A stretch of 45,420 nucleotides of DNA from Deltaproteobacteria bacterium (GTDB taxonomy: Bacteria; Desulfobacterota; Desulfobaccia; Desulfobaccales; 0-14-0-80-60-11): NCBI GenBank assembly GCA_023381945.1, contig JAMCQY010000325.1, positions 1 through 45,420 of the forward strand, in the 5' to 3' direction. Position numbers and translations under genes: made by a program. The notes below the pieces were generated by a model that made no database searches, was not told the origin of the DNA, and saw only the letters and a list, made by a program, of their open reading frames with translations. Of this stretch, positions 33,060 to 40,257 are shown piece after piece; position 1 is the stretch's first letter, and each line of letters begins with the position of its first letter.

Positions 33060-33620
33060 ATCGTCGTTCTTTGCTCCAGCCAAGGAAAATGTAAAACAGT
33101 TTTCGAACTTGGTCCTCGTCATAATCTTCGTGTTGGGGGAATCACAGATAACGTCTTAACAGACTTACTTGATGAGTATGGTTTAATAGGCCGTACTAAT
33201 ATTTCCTGCCTGCCAATTGATCGAAAACCTTAGTCGTCCTATAAAAGCGATTATTCTAGGCTACTATAGTTGGGCGATTCATTAACATGGTTTCCCAATT
33301 CGGCATAAACCGCAAGCTGCGGACATTACCCCAAAACTGACGGCGCATTATTGAGGAGGAGTGTAATCAGTCGATCAGTTGTACTCTATGTCTTTATGAG
33401 TATTAGCTTTCCAAGAGCGTATAGGCAAATCTACCTATAGTATTAATAAATATAATAGGTGGATTAATAGATAAAATAAATTAAACCCATAGAAACCTAA
33501 ACGCGTTTTGGGCATTAATGCCACTTGATTGAATAAACTTAGAAACCTACATTTCCTTTCAAAAAGCTGAATATTTTTTCAATGAACGAATAACTACTTT
33601 TAGCATATATAGGATTAATT
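33060..33620. other. AT-rich spacer upstream of the polysaccharide cluster
   Basis: No gene is called. The frame of the regulator stays open for 57 codons beyond its TGA, but without a start or recognisable domain. A 10-bp imperfect inverted repeat (ATCTACCTAT at 33429, ATAGGTGGAT at 33455) overlaps palindromic site 3. The AT content and loose spacing suggest a regulatory or rearranged boundary region. Confidence 0.45.
33421..33438. promoter_or_regulatory. 7-4-7 palindromic site 3 (ATAGGCA-N4-TACCTAT)
   Basis: Inverted heptamers are separated by AATC, with the same geometry as sites at 30046 and 30885. The right half TACCTAT is identical to that of site 2. It lies 183 nt upstream of the glmS stub and 270 nt before the export gene. 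A further inverted half (ATAGGTG) sits at 33455-33461. Confidence 0.45.
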
Positions 33621-33689
33621 ATGTGCGGTATTATCGGATACTTGGGCTCACGCGAGGCAATGCCAATAATTCTTGATGGTTTTAGGTAA
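33621..33689 (+). pseudogene. glmS: glmS stub: first 22 codons only
   Basis: ATG 33621 opens a 22-residue frame beginning MCGIIGYLGSREAMPIILDG and ending F-R before TAA. This is the unmistakable N-terminus of glucosamine-6-phosphate synthase, including catalytic Cys2. Intact proteins continue with a Leu-Arg-Arg-Leu-Glu-Tyr-Arg-Gly run; here the chain stops exactly before it. A ribosome-binding site (AGGA, 6 nt) is kept. The export gene begins 19 nt later with its own AAGGAG. It looks like a recombination junction that kept the glmS start region in front of the polysaccharide genes. Confidence 0.8.
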
Positions 33690-33707
33690 ATAATAAGGAG
33701 AATTATC

Positions 33708-34421
33708 ATGGAACTGGAATTTTTACCGGGGAAAGGCAGTTGGTGTCTGGGCTTATTGGTTGGCGTACTGATGCTGACAGCCCTGGGGTGCGGCGGCGTA
33801 AGCGTCAACCCTGCCGTGAGCATGGAGCAGATGTCCTCAGAGCCGTCGAGCCAGCAGGTATTGGCTCCCGGCGACGTGGTTGAAATTAAGTTTCTATATA
33901 ACTCCGAACTGAATGATACGCAAAGAGTGCGGCCAGACGGGATGATCACTTTGCCGATTATCGGTGAGGCGACGGCCCAAGGAAAGGATCTGAATGCTCT
34001 CCAGGGGGAATTGAATAAGGCCTATGCCGCGCAACTCAGGAAGCCGGCGGTTACGCTGACTGCCAAAACCCTGCGCAACAATAAGGTTTATGTCGGCGGC
34101 GAGGTTATAAAACCTGGAGAAATCGAGATACCGGGCCGCTTGACGGCCTTTGAGGCCATCGGCCAGGCAGGAGGATTCAAGACCGATACTGCCGAGACCA
34201 GCACCGTCGTAGTCATTCGCACCAGAGACGGCAAACATTACGGTACCGCGCTCAATCTGAAGCAGGCCCTGAGCGGTGCGGAAACGCAGCCGTTTTACCT
34301 GCGCCCCGGCGATGTCGTTTTCGTGCCGCAGACCAGAATCGCCAAGGTCAATCAATGGGTTGAGCAGCATATCAATAAGATGTTGCCCAGAGTCCCGATC
34401 GCCATGGGGGCTGGACTATAG
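33708..34421 (+). CDS. Wza-like polysaccharide export outer-membrane protein
   Basis: 237 residues. The signal sequence ends at LTALGC, so a lipoprotein anchored at Cys28 is likely, although the lipobox is not ideal. A polysaccharide export domain (about 50-135, LAPGDVVEIKF ... RPDGMITLPIIG) is followed by one SLBB domain (about 138-220, VYVGGEVIKPGEIEIPG ... LRPGDVVFVP). Wza proteins form the outer-membrane channel for capsule and exopolysaccharide; this one is short, with a single SLBB domain. AAGGAG lies 7 nt before ATG 33708. It heads the cluster and is followed after 94 nt by its inner-membrane partner. Confidence 0.9.
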   Translation: MELEFLPGKGSWCLGLLVGVLMLTALGCGGVSVNPAVSMEQMSSEPSSQQVLAPGDVVEIKFLYNSELNDTQRVRPDGMITLPIIGEATAQGKDLNALQGELNKAYAAQLRKPAVTLTAKTLRNNKVYVGGEVIKPGEIEIPGRLTAFEAIGQAGGFKTDTAETSTVVVIRTRDGKHYGTALNLKQALSGAETQPFYLRPGDVVFVPQTRIAKVNQWVEQHINKMLPRVPIAMGAGL

Positions 34422-34515
34422 GAAAGTCGGAAGACATGAGTCTGACCAAATTGCGGCAATATTAAGCTCGTAATCGAATGCAGGGCGCACATTAGAAATT
34501 TTTCGGGAGGCCAAA

Positions 34516-36690
34516 ATGGGTGATTTAATCACATCAGAACGAATCGATAATTCAGTGCGGGAATTCGTCTATGTAATATTCCGCCACAAAAGAAAGGCGG
34601 TCTGGTTTTTCATGGCTCTAATGCTGATCGTCTCCCTGGTGACCATGATTATGCCCCGGACTTATAAGTCCGAGTCAAAATTGCTGGTAAAGTTGGGCCG
34701 GGAGAATGCCACCATGGACCCCACCGCCACGGTTAGCGGTCAGGTCGTTCAGGTGATGCAGACTCAAGAAAGTGCAATGAAGTCCGAGCTGGAGATCCTC
34801 AGGAGCAGAGACCTGGCCGAAAAAGTGGTGGATAAACTTGGGGCCGACGTAATCCTGCCAAAATCATTTTTCTCATTTTTCGGGAACGCCAATGAAGCCA
34901 AGAGACGAGGTCAGGCAGTTGATGCTGTCATGAATAATTGGGACATCTCTAATGATAAGGACAGCAATATTATCAAGATTGCCTATATGTCATACAGTCC
35001 GAAGGTCGCCCATGACGTTGTGGCTACGCTCATTGACGCCTACCTGGAAAAGCACCTTTTAGTTAATCGCACCAGCGGTTCTTATGACTTCTTCAAGGAA
35101 CAGATGGAAAAGGCGGCGGCCGAGTTAAAGGAGAATGAGAAAAGACTGGCGGAGGCCAAGAACCGGGCCCATTTGGCGTCGCTTGAAGACCAGCGGCGCA
35201 TCATCCAGGACCGGGTGGGCACCTACGAACGGGACCTGGACCAGACGATGGCGGACTTCAAGGTTTCCCAGGCTAAAATCGCGGCCACCAAAAACATACT
35301 GGCCACCTTGCCGAAAACCGTGGTCACCTCCAATACCACCGGATTTCCCAATGCCGCGGCCGACGTCATGCGGTCAAAACTTTACGAATTGCAATTGAAG
35401 GAACAGGAACTGCTTTCAAAATATACTGATAAAAACTTTCTGGTCCAGGAAACCAAGCGGCAAATTCAAGACGCCTCCGCCCTGGCGCATAAGGAACCAG
35501 TGACTCGGGCGCAGGTTACCAAGGGATTGAACGCCGCCCATGAGCAGACCAAGCAGGCTTTGTTGTCAGAAGAGGCGAATTACGCTGGTCTGGAGACCAA
35601 AATAAAGGCTTTGACTGCAACCTTGGCCAACGTCAAAAACGACGTGCAGGCCTTCAATGATAACGAAATGGTGATTTCCCAGCTACAACGGGAAAAGGAG
35701 ACCTTGAACAACAGCTATCAGGAATATTCGAAGAAAATGGAACAGGCCCGAATCGATGCCGCCCTGGAAACCCAGAAGATTTCCAATATCAGCATCGCCC
35801 AGTCGGCCACCCTGCCGATCAGGCATTCCAACCCTCGTACAGGTCTCAATCTTGCCCTGGGCCTGCTGCTAGGCGCCTTTGGGGCCGTAGGACTGGCCTA
35901 TTGGTCCGAAGGCATGGATCGCTCCTTCAAGCGGCTTGAAGATGTCGAAACGAAACTGCATTTGCCGCTTCTGACTACCATCCCCTTGTTGGACAGCAAA
36001 TATGGATTTTCAGCCAGTTTGCCTAAGCCCGAGGGCCTGATGAGATGCGACCTTCAGGGGGAAGCCAGGGAATGCTACGAGATTCTCAGTCACAGGCTGA
36101 TAGCGGGGGATGATGATTCCTCTGAACACCGGCAAATCATTGGCGTGATCGGTTGTTATTCAGGGGAAGGCGTCAGCACGGTGGCGTCCAACCTGGCGGA
36201 AACCCTGGTCAGCAGGAGCAACAAACGGGTGATGTTCGTTGAGGCCAACCTGGTAACTCCGTCAGCCCATATTAATTTCGGGATTGACCACTCCCCGGGC
36301 TTAACGGATTTTATCGCCGAAGGCGGCGATTTTTCCGAAAGCATCCAAAGCTCCGACGGTTCGAACCTTGAAATAATTTCCTCCGGGAAAGGTGGTCTCA
36401 CTGTATCCCAGCTTGCGGATTCCAAGGGATTTGCCGAAATGTTGAAGGTGTTGAAGACCGAATACAGCTATGCGGTAATCGATTTGCCGCCGATTTTCAG
36501 GTCATATTCCGGCCTGCGACTGGCCGCCATGACGGATGGTGTCATCCTGGTAGTGGGGGCCGAAGGGGTCAGCGACCAACTGGCTCAGGAGGCCGTCAAG
36601 CTCTTGGAACAATCCAAAGTCAAGGTATTTGGGGTGGTGTTTAATAAGCAAAAGCATCATGTCCCTGAATGGCTGTCTCGAATCCTGTAG
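34516..36690 (+). CDS. Wzc-like polysaccharide copolymerase with degenerate kinase site
   Basis: 724 residues. The N-terminal Wzz domain has a transmembrane helix at about 29-47 and the second at about 443-463, with a long coiled-coil periplasmic region between (about 190-420). The cytoplasmic part (530-724) has the fold motifs of a bacterial tyrosine kinase, but the Walker A reads GCYSGEGVST (546-555): Val553 replaces the nucleotide-binding Lys. Walker A' is FVEANL (574-579) with Glu for the usual Asp, and no C-terminal tyrosine cluster is present. It is therefore probably a pseudokinase that keeps the length-control and export role with the Wza partner. GGGAGG lies before ATG 34516. Confidence 0.9.
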   Translation: MGDLITSERIDNSVREFVYVIFRHKRKAVWFFMALMLIVSLVTMIMPRTYKSESKLLVKLGRENATMDPTATVSGQVVQVMQTQESAMKSELEILRSRDLAEKVVDKLGADVILPKSFFSFFGNANEAKRRGQAVDAVMNNWDISNDKDSNIIKIAYMSYSPKVAHDVVATLIDAYLEKHLLVNRTSGSYDFFKEQMEKAAAELKENEKRLAEAKNRAHLASLEDQRRIIQDRVGTYERDLDQTMADFKVSQAKIAATKNILATLPKTVVTSNTTGFPNAAADVMRSKLYELQLKEQELLSKYTDKNFLVQETKRQIQDASALAHKEPVTRAQVTKGLNAAHEQTKQALLSEEANYAGLETKIKALTATLANVKNDVQAFNDNEMVISQLQREKETLNNSYQEYSKKMEQARIDAALETQKISNISIAQSATLPIRHSNPRTGLNLALGLLLGAFGAVGLAYWSEGMDRSFKRLEDVETKLHLPLLTTIPLLDSKYGFSASLPKPEGLMRCDLQGEARECYEILSHRLIAGDDDSSEHRQIIGVIGCYSGEGVSTVASNLAETLVSRSNKRVMFVEANLVTPSAHINFGIDHSPGLTDFIAEGGDFSESIQSSDGSNLEIISSGKGGLTVSQLADSKGFAEMLKVLKTEYSYAVIDLPPIFRSYSGLRLAAMTDGVILVVGAEGVSDQLAQEAVKLLEQSKVKVFGVVFNKQKHHVPEWLSRIL

Positions 36691-36739
36691 CAAGAATTTG
36701 ATTTTACTAAGAGCCAGGGAATAGGGGGGCGGGGCAACC

Positions 36740-38137
36740 ATGCTTACGAGAGCTCTCGATATATGCATAGCGTTATTTGGGCTGCTGATTCTGGTCCTGA
36801 TGCTGCCGGTTATAGGATTGCTGATTAAATTCGATTCGGAAGGGCACGTGTTCTATGGATGCAACCGGGTGGGCAAGGACGGCAAGATCTTCAAAATGCT
36901 CAAATTTCGGACTATGTATGAAACCCCCATACCTTTGGGGGCCTCAGTCTCCCCTCAGGGAGACCCGCGGGTAACCCCTATCGGGAGGTTCTTGCGGCGT
37001 ACGAAGCTGAATGAATTCCCCCAGTTTTTTAATGTCTTGAAAGGGGACATGACATTGGTCGGCCCCCGGCCCGAGTCCCCGGACCTGGCTGCGGCGTATC
37101 CAGCCGAAGCCCAGGCGATTTTTTCCGTGAAACCTGGACTGGTCGGCCCCAACCAGATCTTGGGGCGCAATGAAGAAGAACGCTATCCTCAGGGGGTAGA
37201 TCCGACTAAATACTATATTCAGGCAATCCTGCCTTCGAAATTGCCGACCGACCTGGAGTACATTCGAAACAAGTCCTTCTGGCTGGACCTCAAGTATATC
37301 TTTTTGGCGGCCAGGGAGACTGTCACCGGGGCGATCAGCTGGCAGCACGTGCGGGACAATTTGAGCCAGATTTCCTTACTCATCGCCGACAGCATGTGCT
37401 GCTTGCTATCCTTTCAATTGGCCTTTTTCTTACGGTTCGGGGAGGTGCTGCCCTTTGGCCACAATCCCGGCGACTGGAAGATCCTGCCACTCCTCCTGGT
37501 GGTTCGCCTGCCGTTTCTGGTCTATTTCGGAGGCTATCAAACGGTGATCCGGTATCTGGGAATTTCTGATCTGAAGCAGCTTTTCTTGGGGGTGAGTCTG
37601 GGCAGCATAGCGTTGCTTATTGGGGCTTGGGTGATCGATCTTCCCCTGGCATTTTATGGCCGCACCGTCTTTGGCCTCGATTGGTTATACCTCATTTTCC
37701 TACTGAGCGGTTATCGGATCCTTATTAAGTCCTTGCAGCTTCGTCATGACAAGCAGAAGAGAGTTAAGGAGTCTGAACCGCACCGCGCCCTTATCTGGGG
37801 AGCAGGCGACGAAGGCCGCTGGTGCCTCCGCTATCTGAGCCAGAACCATCCTTATGAAGTGGTGGGGTTCATCGATGAAAACCCCAAGATGCGCAACCGC
37901 CGCATTGATGGCCGGAAGGTTCTGGGAAATCATCACCACCTGGACGTCCTGGTGCGGCTGCATAAAATTCAGGACGTATTTATTGCTGAACCGGGGATCT
38001 CAGCCAGTCAAATGGAGCGCGTGCAAGAACTCCAAAACCGGGGGTCGATTTCCCTGACACGTTTTGTGCCTCACACCATAATGCGATTAACACCCGTGCC
38101 CAAGAGGGTGAAACTGGTCCCTCGTTCAGCGGGTTAA
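36740..38137 (+). CDS. Sugar-phosphate transferase fused to a membrane/Rossmann module (reversed order)
   Basis: 465 residues. Residues 1-200 are a bacterial sugar transferase: a membrane helix (7-28), then KFRTM (55-59), RRTKLNEFPQFFNVLKGDM and LVGPRPES (107-113). It would load a sugar phosphate onto undecaprenyl phosphate to start the repeat unit. The usual Asp-Glu dyad is N91-E92 here. Residues 205-330 add four to five transmembrane helices and 348-440 a Rossmann domain with GAGDEG (354-359), as in the front part of CapD/FlaA1-type proteins, but the dehydratase domain is absent. In WbaP-like enzymes the membrane/Rossmann part precedes the transferase; here it follows. It starts 49 nt after the copolymerase gene. 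Confidence 0.85.
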   Translation: MLTRALDICIALFGLLILVLMLPVIGLLIKFDSEGHVFYGCNRVGKDGKIFKMLKFRTMYETPIPLGASVSPQGDPRVTPIGRFLRRTKLNEFPQFFNVLKGDMTLVGPRPESPDLAAAYPAEAQAIFSVKPGLVGPNQILGRNEEERYPQGVDPTKYYIQAILPSKLPTDLEYIRNKSFWLDLKYIFLAARETVTGAISWQHVRDNLSQISLLIADSMCCLLSFQLAFFLRFGEVLPFGHNPGDWKILPLLLVVRLPFLVYFGGYQTVIRYLGISDLKQLFLGVSLGSIALLIGAWVIDLPLAFYGRTVFGLDWLYLIFLLSGYRILIKSLQLRHDKQKRVKESEPHRALIWGAGDEGRWCLRYLSQNHPYEVVGFIDENPKMRNRRIDGRKVLGNHHHLDVLVRLHKIQDVFIAEPGISASQMERVQELQNRGSISLTRFVPHTIMRLTPVPKRVKLVPRSAG

Positions 38138-38159
38138 CTACAATACTCAAGGGAAAACC

Positions 38160-38921
38160 ATGCGAGTCATCATCCTATCAGGCGGAAAAGGCGTACGGCT
38201 TGCTCCTCTAACCCAGGTCATTCCCAAGCCTCTGGTTCCTATTGGCGGGATGCCCATTTTAGAGGTTGTGATCCGTCAACTCAAGGCTCAGGGGTTCGAG
38301 AAGATTACCCTGGCAGTGGGTTACATGGCCGAATTGATCAAGGCTTATTTCCAGGATGGGTCCCGATTCGGAGTGAAGATTGATTATTCCTTTGAAACGG
38401 AACCCTTGGGGACAGCCGGCCCTCTGGCCTTGATCGATCGGCTGGATGACACCTTTATGGTGATGAATGCCGATGTCCTCACCAATATCAATTACCAGGA
38501 ATTCGTTAAGCATCACCGGGATCAGAAAGGCTTGACCACCATTGCCACCTTTGAAAAGCAGACCAAAATTGATCTGGGGGTGATTGTTAAGAATGGCGAT
38601 GGCCGCGTCAAGGATTACATCGAAAAACCCTCCTATAGTCACCTGGTAAGTATGGGGATTTATATCTTTGAGCCCAAGGTGCTTGACCTGATTCAAAAGA
38701 GGGTCTACCTGGACTTCCCCGACCTGGTGAGGCTGCTCCTACGCGGCGATAAGCCCGTGCATTATTACCATTTTTCGGGTTACTGGCTTGATATCGGCCG
38801 GCACGATGATTATGCAAAAGCTGCCGAGGATTTTGAAATTCTTAAAAAAGAAATGGATCTCCATTGGGAGGAGCCAAGCGCAGAAAATTCTCAATTCAAT
38901 CTAGGGGTTAACTATGCCTGA
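38160..38921 (+). CDS. Sugar-1-phosphate nucleotidyltransferase
   Basis: 253 residues. The nucleotide-binding signature LSGGKGVRLAPLT and PKPLVPIGG (6-31) is intact. A metal-binding aspartate sits in VMNADVLTNI and the sugar-binding GTAGPLALI and IEKPSYS motifs follow. There is no C-terminal left-handed helix extension, so it resembles RmlA/GCD1-type short forms making NDP-hexoses, for example GDP-mannose, UDP- or dTDP-glucose. The base and sugar cannot be told from sequence. It overlaps the next gene by 8 nt, so translation is coupled with the dehydrogenase. Confidence 0.9.
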   Translation: MRVIILSGGKGVRLAPLTQVIPKPLVPIGGMPILEVVIRQLKAQGFEKITLAVGYMAELIKAYFQDGSRFGVKIDYSFETEPLGTAGPLALIDRLDDTFMVMNADVLTNINYQEFVKHHRDQKGLTTIATFEKQTKIDLGVIVKNGDGRVKDYIEKPSYSHLVSMGIYIFEPKVLDLIQKRVYLDFPDLVRLLLRGDKPVHYYHFSGYWLDIGRHDDYAKAAEDFEILKKEMDLHWEEPSAENSQFNLGVNYA

Positions 38922-40254
38922 GTTACACGCGGAACTGGAAGAAAAGATTTTAAATCGTCAAGCCACCATTGGTATCATCGGCCTGGGTTATGTCGGACTG
39001 CCGCTGGTAATTCACTTTGCCAGGGCAGGCTTCACCACGTTAGGATTTGATGCCGACTCTCACAAAGTAACGGAACTTAACGCGGGCCGTTCCTATATCC
39101 ATCATATCAAAAGTGAGGATATCGCGGCTTTCACCACCCTGGGGGAAGGGCGGGAGCGGCCGCTTTTCGAAGCCTCCGATGATTTTGCCCGGCTTTCTGA
39201 GCCGGATGCCTTGTTGATTTGCGTGCCCACCCCGTTGAACCGCAATCGCGAACCCGACCTGTGTTATGTGGAGGCGGTCACCAGGGAAGTGGCCAAAACC
39301 CTGCGCCGCGGGCAAGTGATTTCCCTGGAGTCCACCACTTATCCGGGCACCACTGACGAGGTCATGTTGCCCATTGTGGGCGGCAATGGTCTCAAAGTGG
39401 GGAAAGATTTTTTCTTGGTTTACTCCCCGGAAAGGGAAGACCCCAATAATGTGGGGCACAATCTTTACAACACCCCCAAGGTGGTGGGGGGCGTCACGGA
39501 AAACTGTCTGGCGGTCGGCAAGACCTTATACGCCCAGGTAGTGAAAGACGTGGTCCCGGTCTCTTCCACCAAAGTGGCGGAGATGGCCAAACTCATGGAA
39601 AATATCTATCGCGCCGTGAATATCGCCTTGGTCAACGAACTCAAGGTGCTCAGCCACCGCATGAATATCGATATTTGCGAAGTAATCAGCGCCGCCAAGA
39701 CCAAACCTTTCGGGTTTCAGGCTTTTTATCCCGGTCCGGGCCTGGGCGGGCATTGCATCCCCATCGACCCTTTTTACCTGACCTGGAAGGCCCGGGAATA
39801 TGACTTCAGTACCCGGTTTATTGAATTGGCCGGCGAGATCAACACTTCCATGCCTTATTACGTGATCGACCGCACGATCCAGGCGCTCAACAGTCAAGGC
39901 AAAGCCATTAAGGGAGCAAAAACGTTGGTCATCGGCATCGCGTATAAAAAGGATGTTGATGATATGCGGGAGTCACCCAGCCTGAAATTGATCGAGCTGT
40001 TATTGCAGCAGGGGGCTAAGGTGGATTATCATGATCCGTATATCCCGGTGATGCCCAAGACTCGCCGGCATAATTTCGATATGCGTTCCGTGGATTTGAC
40101 TCCCGAAAACCTGGCTACTTATGACGTGGTGCTGATCGCCACCGATCATTCCTGTGTGGATTACCAGAACATCGTCTCCCAGGCGTCATTGGTGGTGGAT
40201 ACCCGGAACGCAGTCAACGGAAATGGTTATAATCATAATGTGGTGAGGGCTTAA
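38914..40254 (+). CDS. wbpA: UDP-N-acetylglucosamine 6-dehydrogenase (WbpA type)
   Basis: 446 residues. The NAD-binding motif GLGYVGLPL (23-31) opens the Rossmann domain. The catalytic cysteine is C281 in PGPGLGGHCIPIDP. The C-terminal UDP-binding domain (about 335-446, IGIAYKKDVDDMRESPSLKL) is present. The family oxidises C6 of UDP-sugars to uronic acids with two NAD+. The WbpA-type specificity (UDP-GlcNAc) is inferred from its neighbours, which encode the next three steps to diacetamido-glucuronate. The following gene starts within 4 nt of its stop. Confidence 0.92.
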   Translation: MPELHAELEEKILNRQATIGIIGLGYVGLPLVIHFARAGFTTLGFDADSHKVTELNAGRSYIHHIKSEDIAAFTTLGEGRERPLFEASDDFARLSEPDALLICVPTPLNRNREPDLCYVEAVTREVAKTLRRGQVISLESTTYPGTTDEVMLPIVGGNGLKVGKDFFLVYSPEREDPNNVGHNLYNTPKVVGGVTENCLAVGKTLYAQVVKDVVPVSSTKVAEMAKLMENIYRAVNIALVNELKVLSHRMNIDICEVISAAKTKPFGFQAFYPGPGLGGHCIPIDPFYLTWKAREYDFSTRFIELAGEINTSMPYYVIDRTIQALNSQGKAIKGAKTLVIGIAYKKDVDDMRESPSLKLIELLLQQGAKVDYHDPYIPVMPKTRRHNFDMRSVDLTPENLATYDVVLIATDHSCVDYQNIVSQASLVVDTRNAVNGNGYNHNVVRA

Positions 40255-40257
40255 TTG

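Noticed and set aside
33060..33233. The response-regulator frame stays open for 57 codons after its TGA and reads protein-like
   Set aside because: No start codon with a ribosome-binding site and no recognised motif; the regulator has its normal family length at the TGA, so this is probably chance or an old remnant.
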